Positions 50,550 to 59,822 of a stretch of DNA of 64,000 nt are shown one piece after another. The position numbers and the translations under genes are program-made. The first letter of the stretch is position 1. Each line of letters starts with the position of its first letter. Below the pieces are notes generated by a model, which was given only the letters and a program-made list of their open reading frames with translations, was not told where the DNA came from and did no database searches. Source of the stretch: Myxococcota bacterium (GTDB lineage Bacteria; Myxococcota_A; UBA9160; UBA4427); NCBI GenBank assembly GCA_041389495.1, contig JAWKRT010000001.1, forward strand, positions 2,232,001 through 2,296,000, in the 5' to 3' direction.

Positions 50550-50673
50550 CGCGGCTCGCCTCGCGCGAGGAGGCCGCCGCGACCCTGCGGCGACCGAGGA
50601 CCGGCGCCCCTACCTTTCGCGGCCCGCGGTGGTCGCGGCCCGGCGACCCGGAACGGGCGCCAGTGAGAACACG

Positions 50674-52161
50674 GTGCTGCGACCGTCGCTCGAACAGTTC
50701 GAAGCGCTCGCGCGCGAAGGCAACCTGATCCCCGTCGCGCGCGAGATCCTCGCCGATCTCGACACGCCGCTCTCGCTCTTCCGCCGCCTCGACGACGGCC
50801 GGACGAGCTTCCTGCTCGAGAGCGTGCAGGGCGGCGAGAAGTGGGCCCGCTACAGCTTCATCGGCACGGGCGCGCGCGCGCGCTTCCGCGCGCGCGGACG
50901 CGAGATCGACTGGTTCGAGGGCGACCGCCACGAGCGCGCGACCGCCGAGGGCGACCCGCTCGAGTTCCTGCGCGCGAAGCTCGCGCGCTACCGGGCGGTG
51001 AAGCCCGACGACCTCGACCTGCCGCGCTTCGTCGGCGGAGCGGTGGGCGTCGTGGGCTACGACTGGGTGCGCTTCGTCGAGCGCATCCCGGACGCGAACC
51101 CCGACACCGTCGGGCTCCCCGACCTCGCGTTCTGCCTTCCCGAGACCGTCGTCGTCTACGACAACGTCCGGCACACGGCGCTGATCGTGAAGCACGTGCA
51201 CGTGCGCGCCGGCGACGACCCGGCCCGTCGTTATGCGGAGGCGCGGCGCGAGGTCGACGCCGTCGTCGACCTGCTTCGCGCACCGCTCGCTCCCGAGCCG
51301 CGTCGCGAGGCCGCGCGCGAGCCGATGGACGTCGAGCGCAGCATGACGCGCGAGCAGTTCCACGAGGTCGTGAAGCGCGCGAAGGAGTACATCGAGGCGG
51401 GCGACATCTTCCAGGTCGTGCTCGCGCAGCAGTTCTCCGTGCCGCTCCAGGTCGATCCCTTCACGATCTACCGCCAGCTGCGCATGATCAACCCGAGCCC
51501 CTATCTCTTCTTCGTGCGCGCCGAGGGCGCCGTGCTGATCGGCGCGTCGCCCGAGATCCTCGTGCGCCTCGAAGGGCGCCGCGTCGACGTGCGCCCGATC
51601 GCCGGCACGCGCCGCCGCGGCCGCGACCCCGAGGACGAGGCGCGCATGGAGCACGAGCTGCGCACCGACCCGAAGGAGATCGCCGAGCACGTGATGCTCG
51701 TCGACCTCGGGCGCAACGACGTCGGGCGCGTGGCCGAGATCGGCTCGGTCGTCGTCGACGAGTACGCGATCGTCGAGAAGTACTCGCACGTCATGCACAC
51801 CGTCTCGAACGTGCACGGGCGCCTGCGCGCGGGGCTCGACTGGCTCGACGTGCTGCGCGCGACGTTCCCGGCCGGCACGCTCTCCGGCGCGCCGAAGGTG
51901 CGCGCGATGGAGATCATCGACGAGCTCGAGACCGTGCGGCGCGGCGTCTACGGCGGCTGCGTCGGCTACGTCGACTACTCGGGGAACATGGACATGGCGA
52001 TCACGATCCGCACCGCGGTCGTGAAGGACGGCCGCATCACGATGCTCGCCGGCGCCGGCGTCGTCGCGGACTCCGACCCGGAGCTCGAGTTCAAGGAGAC
52101 GCTCAACAAGGCGCGCGCGCTCGTGCACGCGATCGACCTGGCCCGCGAGGGCACGGACTGA
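50674..52161 (+). CDS. trpE: Anthranilate synthase component I
   Basis: A 495-residue enzyme making anthranilate from chorismate with TrpG-supplied ammonia. N-terminal LIPVAREILADLDTPLS and the Trp-feedback region LLESVQGGEKWARYSFIG are present. The C-terminal chorismate-binding domain has FQVVLAQQFSVPLQVDP, PSPYLFFVRA, IAGTRRRG, DLGRNDVGRVAE, VMHTVSNVHG, GTLSGAPKVRAMEII and the final AGAGVVADSDPE-type motif. GTG 50674 gives the usual N-terminus. It leads the complete trpEGDCFBA operon. No fusion. Confidence 0.95.
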   Translation: MLRPSLEQFEALAREGNLIPVAREILADLDTPLSLFRRLDDGRTSFLLESVQGGEKWARYSFIGTGARARFRARGREIDWFEGDRHERATAEGDPLEFLRAKLARYRAVKPDDLDLPRFVGGAVGVVGYDWVRFVERIPDANPDTVGLPDLAFCLPETVVVYDNVRHTALIVKHVHVRAGDDPARRYAEARREVDAVVDLLRAPLAPEPRREAAREPMDVERSMTREQFHEVVKRAKEYIEAGDIFQVVLAQQFSVPLQVDPFTIYRQLRMINPSPYLFFVRAEGAVLIGASPEILVRLEGRRVDVRPIAGTRRRGRDPEDEARMEHELRTDPKEIAEHVMLVDLGRNDVGRVAEIGSVVVDEYAIVEKYSHVMHTVSNVHGRLRAGLDWLDVLRATFPAGTLSGAPKVRAMEIIDELETVRRGVYGGCVGYVDYSGNMDMAITIRTAVVKDGRITMLAGAGVVADSDPELEFKETLNKARALVHAIDLAREGTD

Positions 52162-52166
52162 CGCCG

Positions 52167-52757
52167 ATGCGCCTCCTCATGATCGACAACTACGACTCGT
52201 TCACGTACAACCTCGTGCAGTACCTGGGCGAGCTCGGCGCCGACGTCGACGTCGTGCGCAACGACGTCGAGACGCTCGAGCAGCTGCTCGCCCGCGCGCC
52301 GGAAGGCGTCGTCGTGTCGCCCGGGCCGGGAACGCCGCACGACGCGGGCGTCTCCATCGACGTCGTGCGCGAGTTCGGTGCGCGCGGGACGCCCGTGCTG
52401 GGCGTCTGCCTCGGTCACCAGGCGATCGGCGTCGTCTACGGCGGCAGGGTCGTGCGCGCGCGCTCGATCATGCACGGCAAGACCTCGCGCATCGAGCACG
52501 ACGGCAAGGGCGTGTTCCGCGGCCTGCCGCAGGGGTTCGAGGCCACGCGCTACCACTCGCTCGTGATCGAGGAGGCCACCTGGCCGCCCGCGCTCGTCGT
52601 CTCTGCGCGCAGCGAGGACGGCGAGGTGATGGGCGTGCGGCACCGCGAGCTGCCGGTCGAGGGCGTGCAGTTCCACCCGGAGTCGATCCTGACGTCGGCC
52701 GGCAAGGCGCTGCTCGCCAACTTCCTCGCGCGCTGCCGCGGCGAGAGCGCCGCGTGA
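52167..52757 (+). CDS. trpG: Anthranilate synthase glutaminase component
   Basis: A 196-residue class I glutamine amidotransferase that supplies ammonia to TrpE (or to PabB for folate). The oxyanion strand is VVVSPGPGTP, the catalytic Cys lies in GVCLGHQAIG, and the catalytic His and Glu in VQFHPESILT. Starts six bases after the trpE stop; its own stop overlaps the trpD GTG. A shared TrpG/PabA role is possible because no second copy is in view. Confidence 0.95.
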   Translation: MRLLMIDNYDSFTYNLVQYLGELGADVDVVRNDVETLEQLLARAPEGVVVSPGPGTPHDAGVSIDVVREFGARGTPVLGVCLGHQAIGVVYGGRVVRARSIMHGKTSRIEHDGKGVFRGLPQGFEATRYHSLVIEEATWPPALVVSARSEDGEVMGVRHRELPVEGVQFHPESILTSAGKALLANFLARCRGESAA

Positions 52758-53802
52758 GCCTCGCGCGCGCGATCGAGGCGGCGGCGGCGCGTCGCGAGGT
52801 CGACGCGGCCGATCTCGAGGCCGCGTTCGGCGAGATCGTGGACGGGCGCGCGACGCCCGTGCGCATCGCGGCGCTGCTCGTCGCGCTGCGCACGAAGGGC
52901 GAGACCGTCGGCGAGATGGTCGCCGCGGCGCGCGCGCTCCGCGCGCGCGCGAGGACGGCGCTCGCCGCCGACGACCGCACCGTCGACACCTGCGGCACGG
53001 GCGGCGCGGGTGCGGCCAAGACCTTCAACGTCTCGACGACCGCGGCCTTCGTCGTCGCCGGCGCGGGCGTGCCCGTCGCGAAGCACGGCAACCGCGCGGC
53101 CACGAGCCGCAGCGGCAGCTTCGACCTGCTCGAAGCGCTCGGCGTCGCGATCGACCTCTCGATCGAGGAGAGCGCGCGCGTGCTGCGCGAGACGGGGATC
53201 GCCGCCTTCTTCGCGCGCACCGCCCACCCCGCGATGCGGCACGTGGCGCCCGTCCGCCAGGAGCTCGGCATCCGCACGCTGATGAACGCACTCGGGCCGC
53301 TGCTCAACCCGGTCGGCGCCCGCTACCAGGTCGTCGGCGTGTACGACGCCGCGCTGCTGCGACCCATGGCCGAGGCGCTCGGACGGCTCGGCGGCGAGCG
53401 CGCGCTCGTCGTGCACGGGAGCGACGGCCTCGACGAGTTGACGACGCGCGGGCCGAGCGCCGCCGCGCTGCTCGACGGCGGAGAGGTGCGCGTGCTGTCG
53501 GTCGAGCCGAGCGCGCTCGGCATCGCGCCGCCGGCGGCCGGCGCGCTCGACGGGGGCGACGCCGCCCGCAACGCGGAGATCGCGCGCGCCGTGCTCGCGG
53601 GCGAGCCGGGCGCCGCGCGCGACATCGCGACGCTCAACGCGGCGGCCGCGATCTGGGTGGCGCGCGGTGCGCGCGACCTCGCGGAAGGGCTCGAACGCGC
53701 GCGGCACAGCATCGACTCGGGCGCCGCCCGCGAGAAGCTCGACGCGCTCGTGCGCGCGACGAACGCGATCGCGCGCACGCGGGCGGGGCCGGGGGCGGCG
53801 GC

Positions 53803-53806
<4 letters not shown>
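52754..53806 (+). CDS. trpD: Anthranilate phosphoribosyltransferase
   Basis: A 350-residue enzyme joining anthranilate to PRPP. The PRPP-binding motif is DTCGTGGAGAAKTFNVST, and KHGNRAATSRSGSFDLLEAL and MRHVAPVRQELGIRTLMNALGPLLNP (quoted in part: RTLMNALGPLLNP) follow. The C-terminus has an Ala/Gly/Arg tail. GTG 52754 overlaps the trpG stop (GTGA), as in the following trpC start. Confidence 0.94.
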
Positions 53807-54612
<806 letters not shown>

Positions 54613-54661
54613 TCGCGCGTCCGATCGCTGCCGCGCACGGCGCGGCGGAGGAGAGGAGAAC

Positions 54662-55294
54662 GTGAGCGGGAGCGTTCGGATCAAGATCTGCGGCGTCGTG
54701 GACGCGGACGACGCGGCGGCGGCGGTCGAGGCCGGCGCCGACCTCGTCGGCGTGAACTTCGTGCCCGATTCGAAGCGGCGCGTCGACGTGCGCGTCGCCG
54801 AGGCGATCTGCGCGCGGCTCGAGGGGACGGGCGCGGAGCGCGTGGCCGTGTTCCGCGATCAGCCCTGGGAGGAGATCGAGCGCGTCCTGCGGCGCGTCGA
54901 CTTCGACCGCGTGCAGCTCCACGGCGCCGAGACGGAGGAGGAGGTCGAGATGATCGAGCTCCCCGTCATCAAGGCGATCGCGGGCGCCGACGTCGAGATG
55001 GCAGAGCAGTATCCGGGAAGCATCCTGCTGCTCGACCACCCGACCGAGGGCGGCGGCCAGGGCAAGTCGTGGGACTGGAGCGAGGCCTCGAAGCTCATCG
55101 AGATGGGGCTCGACGTGATCCTCGCCGGCGGTCTCGACCCCGACAACGTGGGCGAGGCGATCGCGGGCGTCGGCGACCTGCTGCCGTGGGGCGTCGACGT
55201 CGCGACCGGCGTCGAGAGCGACGGACGCAGGAAGGATCCGGCGAAGATGCGGGCGTTCGTCGAGGCGGTGCGGCGGGCCGAGGAGGCGGAGTGA
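54662..55294 (+). CDS. trpF: Phosphoribosylanthranilate isomerase
   Basis: A 210-residue TIM barrel isomerase. The catalytic Cys is in VRIKICGV (about residue 10). VGVNFVPDSKRRVDV, VQLHGAETEEEVE and LLLDHPTEGGGQGKSWDW (catalytic Asp) match the family, as does AGGLDPDNVGEAI. GTG 54662 has a strong GGAGGAGAGGAG upstream, the only trp gene after trpD with its own clear site. The stop overlaps trpB. Confidence 0.92.
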   Translation: MSGSVRIKICGVVDADDAAAAVEAGADLVGVNFVPDSKRRVDVRVAEAICARLEGTGAERVAVFRDQPWEEIERVLRRVDFDRVQLHGAETEEEVEMIELPVIKAIAGADVEMAEQYPGSILLLDHPTEGGGQGKSWDWSEASKLIEMGLDVILAGGLDPDNVGEAIAGVGDLLPWGVDVATGVESDGRRKDPAKMRAFVEAVRRAEEAE

Positions 55295-56490
55295 AGAGCG
55301 AGGCCGATGCCGCGGGTCGCTTCGGCGCCTTCGGCGGTCGCTACGTGCCGGAGGTGCTGGTCGCCGCGCTCGACGAGCTGTCGGGCGCGCTGCGCACCAT
55401 CGCGTCGACCGAGGCGTTCCGCGCGGAGCTCGACCACCTGCTGCGCACCTACGCCGGGCGGCCGACGCCGCTCACCTTCGCGGCGCGCACGACCGCGGAG
55501 CTCGGCGGCGCGAAGGTCTACCTGAAGCGGGAGGATCTCGCGCACACCGGCGCGCACAAGATCAACAACGTGCTCGGCCAGGTGCTGCTCGCGAAGCACA
55601 TGGGCAAGACGCGCGTGATCGCGGAGACGGGCGCCGGCCAGCACGGCTGCGCGACGGCGACCGCGTGCGCGCTGCTCGGGCTCGAGTGCGAGGTGTACAT
55701 GGGCTCGGAGGACACGCGCCGCCAGGCGCTGAACGTCTTCCGCATGGAGCTCCTCGGCGCGCGCGTGCACCCCGTCTCGTCGGGCTCGTGCACGCTCAAG
55801 GACGCCATCAACGAGGCGATGCGCGACTGGGTGACGAACATCCGCAGCACCTACTACTGCATCGGCTCGGTGATGGGCCCGCACCCGTACCCGACGCTCG
55901 TGCGCGACTTCCAGCGCATCATCGGCCTCGAGGTGCGCGACCAGCTGCGCGAGGCGGAGGGGCGGCTCCCCGACGTGTGCATCGCGTGCGTCGGCGGCGG
56001 CAGCAACGCGATGGGCCTGTTCCATCCCTTCGTCGAGGACGCGGGCGTGCGCCTCGTCGGCGTCGAGCCGGGCGGGGAGGGCGTCGGCACGGGCCGGCAC
56101 GGCGCGGTGCTGACGGCCGGCGAGCCCGGCATCCTGCACGGCCAGCGCACGTACGTGATGTCGGACGACGACGGCCAGATCTTCCCCGCGCACTCGATCT
56201 CGGCCGGGCTCGACTACCCGGGCGTCGGCCCCGAGCACGCATTCCTCAAGGACACCGGCCGCGCCGAGTACGTCGTCGCGAACGACGACGAGGCGCTCGA
56301 CGCGTTCGTGTTCCTGTCGCGGACGGAGGGCATCATCCCGGCGCTCGAGTCCGCGCACGCCGTGGCCGGCGCGCTGAAGCTCGCGCCGACGCTCCCGAAG
56401 GACGCGCTCGTCGTCGTGAACCTCTCGGGCCGCGGCGACAAGGACGTGGCCGAGGTGCGCGAGCTGCTCGCGCGCGGCGCGAGGCACTGA
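55291..56490 (+). CDS. trpB: Tryptophan synthase beta chain
   Basis: A 399-residue PLP enzyme that condenses indole with serine. FGAFGGRYVPEVL begins the protein. The PLP Lys is in HTGAHKINNVLGQ, followed by AETGAGQHGCATATACALLG, the Gly-rich VGGGSNAMGLFHPF, and EGIIPALESAHA. It is the TrpB1 type that pairs with TrpA. GTG 55291 overlaps the trpF stop, and the trpA ATG overlaps its own stop (TGATG). Confidence 0.97.
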   Translation: MKSEADAAGRFGAFGGRYVPEVLVAALDELSGALRTIASTEAFRAELDHLLRTYAGRPTPLTFAARTTAELGGAKVYLKREDLAHTGAHKINNVLGQVLLAKHMGKTRVIAETGAGQHGCATATACALLGLECEVYMGSEDTRRQALNVFRMELLGARVHPVSSGSCTLKDAINEAMRDWVTNIRSTYYCIGSVMGPHPYPTLVRDFQRIIGLEVRDQLREAEGRLPDVCIACVGGGSNAMGLFHPFVEDAGVRLVGVEPGGEGVGTGRHGAVLTAGEPGILHGQRTYVMSDDDGQIFPAHSISAGLDYPGVGPEHAFLKDTGRAEYVVANDDEALDAFVFLSRTEGIIPALESAHAVAGALKLAPTLPKDALVVVNLSGRGDKDVAEVRELLARGARH

Positions 56491-57314
56491 TGGCGCGCCC
56501 GGCGACCGGCATCGAGCGGCTCGACGCGTGCTTCGCGGCGCTCCGCGCGCGCGGCGAGCGCGCGTTCCTTCCCTACCTCACCGCGGGCGACCCCGACCTC
56601 GAAACGACCGAGCAGCTCGTGCTCGCGATGGCCGAGGCCGGCGCCGACGTGATCGAGCTCGGCGTCCCCTTCTCGGACCCGATCGCCGACGGCCCGACCA
56701 TCCAGCGCGCGAGCCAGCGCGCGATCGCGAGCGGCACGACGCTGCGCCGCATCCTCGAGCTCGTGCGCCGCGTGCGCGCGCGCACCGACGTGCCCATCCT
56801 GCTGATGGGCTATGCGAACAACTTCTTCGCGATGGGCGACGAGGCGTTCGCGAAGGCGGCGCAGGAGGCGGGCGTCGACGCCGTGATCGTCGCCGATCTC
56901 CCGCCCGAGGAAGGCGCGGCGTTCTTCGCCGCCTGCCGCGCGGCGGGCATCGCGCCCGTCCTCCTCGCCGCGCCGACGACCACGCCCGCCCGCCTCGCGA
57001 TGCTCGCGCGCGAGACGCGGGGCTTCCTCTACTACGTCTCGCTCACGGGGGTCACCTCGGCGCGGAGCGAGCTCGCGCGCGGCATCGAGCAGGGCGTGCG
57101 CGCCGCGCGAGCGGCGGGCCCGGCACCCGTCTGCGTGGGCTTCGGCATCTCGACGCCCGAGCAGGCGCGCGAGGTCGGACTCCATGCCGACGGCGTCGTG
57201 GTCGGGAGCGCCATCGTCGAGCGCATCGAGGCCGCGGCGTCGCGCGCGGACGCGGTCGACTCGGTCGCGCGCTTCGTCGCCGAGCTCAAGGCCCCGCTGC
57301 GCGAGCCGCGTTAG
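56490..57314 (+). CDS. trpA: Tryptophan synthase alpha chain
   Basis: A 274-residue TIM barrel releasing indole from indole-3-glycerol phosphate. The catalytic Glu is in DVIELGVPFSDPIADGP and the catalytic Asp in VIVADLPPEE. PYLTAGDPD, LLMGYANNFF, YVSLTGVTSAR and VCVGFGISTPEQA are also present. It closes the trp operon. Its TAG shares bases with the convergent coaE stop (TTAG), so no separate terminator exists. Confidence 0.96.
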   Translation: MARPATGIERLDACFAALRARGERAFLPYLTAGDPDLETTEQLVLAMAEAGADVIELGVPFSDPIADGPTIQRASQRAIASGTTLRRILELVRRVRARTDVPILLMGYANNFFAMGDEAFAKAAQEAGVDAVIVADLPPEEGAAFFAACRAAGIAPVLLAAPTTTPARLAMLARETRGFLYYVSLTGVTSARSELARGIEQGVRAARAAGPAPVCVGFGISTPEQAREVGLHADGVVVGSAIVERIEAAASRADAVDSVARFVAELKAPLREPR

Positions 57315-57958
57315 GCGGGTGGAGCGGCGGCGGTCGCCGCCGTCGCGACGAGCGCCGCGAACAGCGCCTCGACCTGCGCGCGCGTCGCCTCGACGCTCCC
57401 CGCGTTGTCGATCACGTGGTCGGCGAGCGCCTTCTTCTCGTCGATCGGCATCTGCGCGGCGATGCGCGCCTGCGCCTCGGCGCGCGTGCACGCGTCGCGC
57501 GCCATCGTGCGCTCGACCTGCGTCTCGACCGGCACCCAGACGAGCACCGTCTCGTCGTAGCCCATGCGCGCGGCCGTGCCGGTGTTCGCGGCGCGGCCCT
57601 CGAAGAGCAGCGGGATGTCGAGCACGACGAGCGGGGCGCCGGCCTCGCGCGCCGCCTGCGTGCGGCGGAGCATCTCCGCGCCGACGCGCGGGTGGACGAG
57701 GCGGCCGAGGGTCGCGCGCGCCTCGGCGTCGGCGAACACGACCGCGCCGAGCGCCTTGCGGTCGAGCGAGCCGTCGGGCGCGATCACGCCGTCGCCGAAG
57801 GCGGCGGCGATCTCGGCCAGGAGCGGAGTGCCGGGGGCCTGGAGCTCGTGGACGATCGCATCGGCATCGATCACCACGGCGCCGAGCTCGGCCAGCATGC
57901 GGGACACGGTGCTCTTGCCCGAGCCGATGCCGCCCGAGAGGCCGACGATGCGCGTCAT
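57311..57958 (-). CDS. coaE: Dephospho-CoA kinase
   Basis: A 215-residue P-loop kinase that phosphorylates dephospho-CoA in the last step of CoA synthesis. Walker A is GLSGGIGSGKST, then DADAIVHEL, HPRVGAEM, VLDIPLLFE (lid region) and MPIDEKKALADHVIDNAG match the family. ATG 57958. It lies downstream of the GGDEF gene on the same strand (80-base gap) and is convergent with trpA. A short Ala-rich C-terminal tail is the only oddity. Confidence 0.95.
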   Translation of the reverse strand: MTRIVGLSGGIGSGKSTVSRMLAELGAVVIDADAIVHELQAPGTPLLAEIAAAFGDGVIAPDGSLDRKALGAVVFADAEARATLGRLVHPRVGAEMLRRTQAAREAGAPLVVLDIPLLFEGRAANTGTAARMGYDETVLVWVPVETQVERTMARDACTRAEAQARIAAQMPIDEKKALADHVIDNAGSVEATRAQVEALFAALVATAATAAAPPA

Positions 57959-58038
57959 GCGCCGAGCATGCCCGAGCGCCGGTGCGCGCTCAACCGGCGC
58001 GCGGTGCGCGGGAGCAGGCGGCGCGCGCGACGAACGGG

Positions 58039-59409
58039 CTAGTCGGCAGCGTCGCCCGTCTCGCCGGGCTCGTCGGCCGCCACCACGCAGTTCTTGCCGG
58101 CCGCCTTGGCGCGGTAGAGCGCGGCGTCGGCCGCGCGGAAGAAGCGCTTCGCGTGGCCCGTGTACTGCGCGACGCCGACCGAGACGGAGACGAGCAGCGG
58201 CGCGTCGTGCTCGTCCACCGGGAAGCCGCTCTGCTCGACCGCGAGCCGGATCTTCTCCGCGAGCACGCGCGCGCCGACGAGGTCGGTCGACGGCGACAGC
58301 ACGACGAACTCCTCGCCCCCGTAGCGCGCGACGACGTCCGTCTCGCGCACGCGCTCGTTCAGGATGCCGGCGAGGCGCGCGAGCACCTGGTCGCCGGCCG
58401 CGTGCCCGTAGCGGTCGTTCAGCTGCTTGAAGTCGTCGAGGTCGATCAGCATGAGCGAGAGCGGCTCGCCCGTGCGGTCGCTGCGCTTCGTCTCGCGCGC
58501 GAAGAGATCCTGGAAGTGGCGGTGGTTGTGGAGCTTGGTGAGGCCGTCGGTGATCGAGAGCTGAGAGAGCACCTCGTTCGCGCGGCGAAGCTCCCCGTTG
58601 CGCTCGCGCAGCTCGGCGTTGCTCCGCTCGATCTCGCGCTGGTTGGTGCGCAGCCGCAGCAGCATCTGGTCGAAGGTGCGCGCGAGGACGCCGATCTCGT
58701 CGCGCCGGTGGAACTCGGGCGCGTCGAGGTCGACGTCGAGCTCGCCGCGCGAGACGCGCCGCGCGACCTGCGAGAGGTGCCCGACGGGCTCGATCCAGCG
58801 GCGCAGGATGCGCTGCGCGATCAGCGAGAAGAGCGCGACCAGGCACGCCGCGGCGACGAGGATGCGCAGCGCCGCCGCGCGGATCGGCGCGCCCGCGACG
58901 CTGCGCGGCACGCCGCCCACGAGATAGGCGACGGGCGCGTCGGGCGGCCCGAGCGGCGTGGCCACGCCGACGAGCGCGTCGTCCGCGGCGGGGATCTCGG
59001 CGGGCTCGGTGAGGAGCGGGAGGAGCGGGGCGAGCGACGCGGCGTCCGGGGGCGGCGTCAGGACGCCCGCGAACGTCCGGCCGCGCACGTCGACGAGGGC
59101 GAGCGCGAGGGCGCCACTGCGCGACGCGGCCGCGAGCGCGTCCTCGAGCACGGGCCAGCGGTCGGGGTCGGCGAGGACGTCCTCGAGCGCGGCGTCGCTC
59201 GCGGCGAGCCGGCTCGCGAGCTGCTCGCGGAGCTCGTGCTCCTGGCGCGCGAGGCTCGCGGGGTGCGAGGAGCGCAGGCGCGCGTCGAGCTCGGTCGAGA
59301 GCGCCTCGATCGCGATCCACGAGACGACCACGGCGCTCGCGAGCGTCGTGGCGGAGACGAAGGCGAAGACCTTCGTCGAGAGCTTGGTGGGTCGGCGGTC
59401 GAGGCTCAT
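58039..59409 (-). CDS. Membrane-bound diguanylate cyclase (HAMP-GGDEF)
   Basis: A 456-residue protein. There are membrane segments at about 13-33 and 190-210 flanking a periplasmic sensor region, then HAMP (about 215-265) and a short coiled coil. The catalytic GGDEF domain (about 290-445) has LSITDGLTKLHNHRHFQ and an active GGEEF site near residue 363. An RxxD inhibitory site (RETD) lies five residues before it. It should make c-di-GMP from two GTP and be feedback-inhibited. ATG 59409 is preferred; the leader is short. A FliA-like promoter precedes it, linking it to the pilus genes. Confidence 0.9.
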   Translation of the reverse strand: MSLDRRPTKLSTKVFAFVSATTLASAVVVSWIAIEALSTELDARLRSSHPASLARQEHELREQLASRLAASDAALEDVLADPDRWPVLEDALAAASRSGALALALVDVRGRTFAGVLTPPPDAASLAPLLPLLTEPAEIPAADDALVGVATPLGPPDAPVAYLVGGVPRSVAGAPIRAAALRILVAAACLVALFSLIAQRILRRWIEPVGHLSQVARRVSRGELDVDLDAPEFHRRDEIGVLARTFDQMLLRLRTNQREIERSNAELRERNGELRRANEVLSQLSITDGLTKLHNHRHFQDLFARETKRSDRTGEPLSLMLIDLDDFKQLNDRYGHAAGDQVLARLAGILNERVRETDVVARYGGEEFVVLSPSTDLVGARVLAEKIRLAVEQSGFPVDEHDAPLLVSVSVGVAQYTGHAKRFFRAADAALYRAKAAGKNCVVAADEPGETGDAAD

Positions 59410-59427
59410 GGTGGTTCCCGCCGGCAC

Positions 59428-59454
59428 CATCGGAGGCGGAGCCCGGTCGCTTGA
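59428..59454 (-). promoter_or_regulatory. FliA-like promoter of the GGDEF gene
   Basis: Minus strand TCAAG (59454-59450), 15 bases, TCCGATG (59434-59428): 5/5 and 5/7. The RNA start near 59421 leaves only about 12 bases to ATG 59409, with GGGAA as a weak ribosome site. Confidence 0.5.
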
Positions 59455-59603
59455 CCGGGCCCCGGCCGCGCGACGGCGAATCGAACCGCTTGCGATTTCA
59501 AGGAGTTGGCCCGGTCGGCCGCCGCCGCGGCGCGCGCCGGGCGGCGCGCGCGCGGGGCCTCCGATAACCCCTTGTCCGCACAACGGATTCCGCCGGCGGG
59601 CGA

Positions 59604-59632
59604 TTGCCGCGCGCAGGGGCGTCCCCTATCCT
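59604..59632 (+). promoter_or_regulatory. Probable sigma-70 promoter of pheA-hisC-tyrA
   Basis: TTGCCG (59604-59609), 17 bases, TATCCT (59627-59632). Each box matches four of six consensus positions with ideal spacing. The RNA start would be near 59640. Confidence 0.5.
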
Positions 59633-59822
59633 GCGCCAGCTTTTTCGCGGGGTTAGCGGTCCCCTCGGCGTCGGCGCTCCCACGCCGGCGCGCGCGAGCC
59701 CCGCCGCACCCTCCGTCGACGACGGCGAGATGGCGTCGGCCGAACGCGCCGACGCACGCAGCGCGCGTTTCCGAGGCACGCGTTGCGTTCCGTACCGACT
59801 CGGGCCGGAGCCACGCGGTCGC

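Larger units (their letters stand above)
59410..59822 (+). other. Divergent intergenic region between GGDEF and pheA genes
   Basis: This 413-base gap is the longest in the window. It holds the FliA-like promoter reading left (59428-59454) and a sigma-70-like promoter reading right (59604-59632), followed by a leader of about 180 bases to pheA. The leader has a short pyrimidine-rich run (AGCTTTTTCG). I see no Phe-rich leader peptide and no clear attenuator. A second TCAAG (59497) has no good -10. Confidence 0.6.

Noticed and set aside
50550..50673. Trp leader peptide/attenuator before trpE
   Set aside because: No short frame with tandem TGG codons, no T-box stem and no terminator with T-tract are visible.
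59497..59523. A sixth noncoding TCAAG (59497), reading toward pheA
   Set aside because: Fifteen bases downstream the sequence is GCCGCCG, which lacks the GAT core, and it lies far from the pheA start; a better sigma-70 promoter is at 59604-59632.
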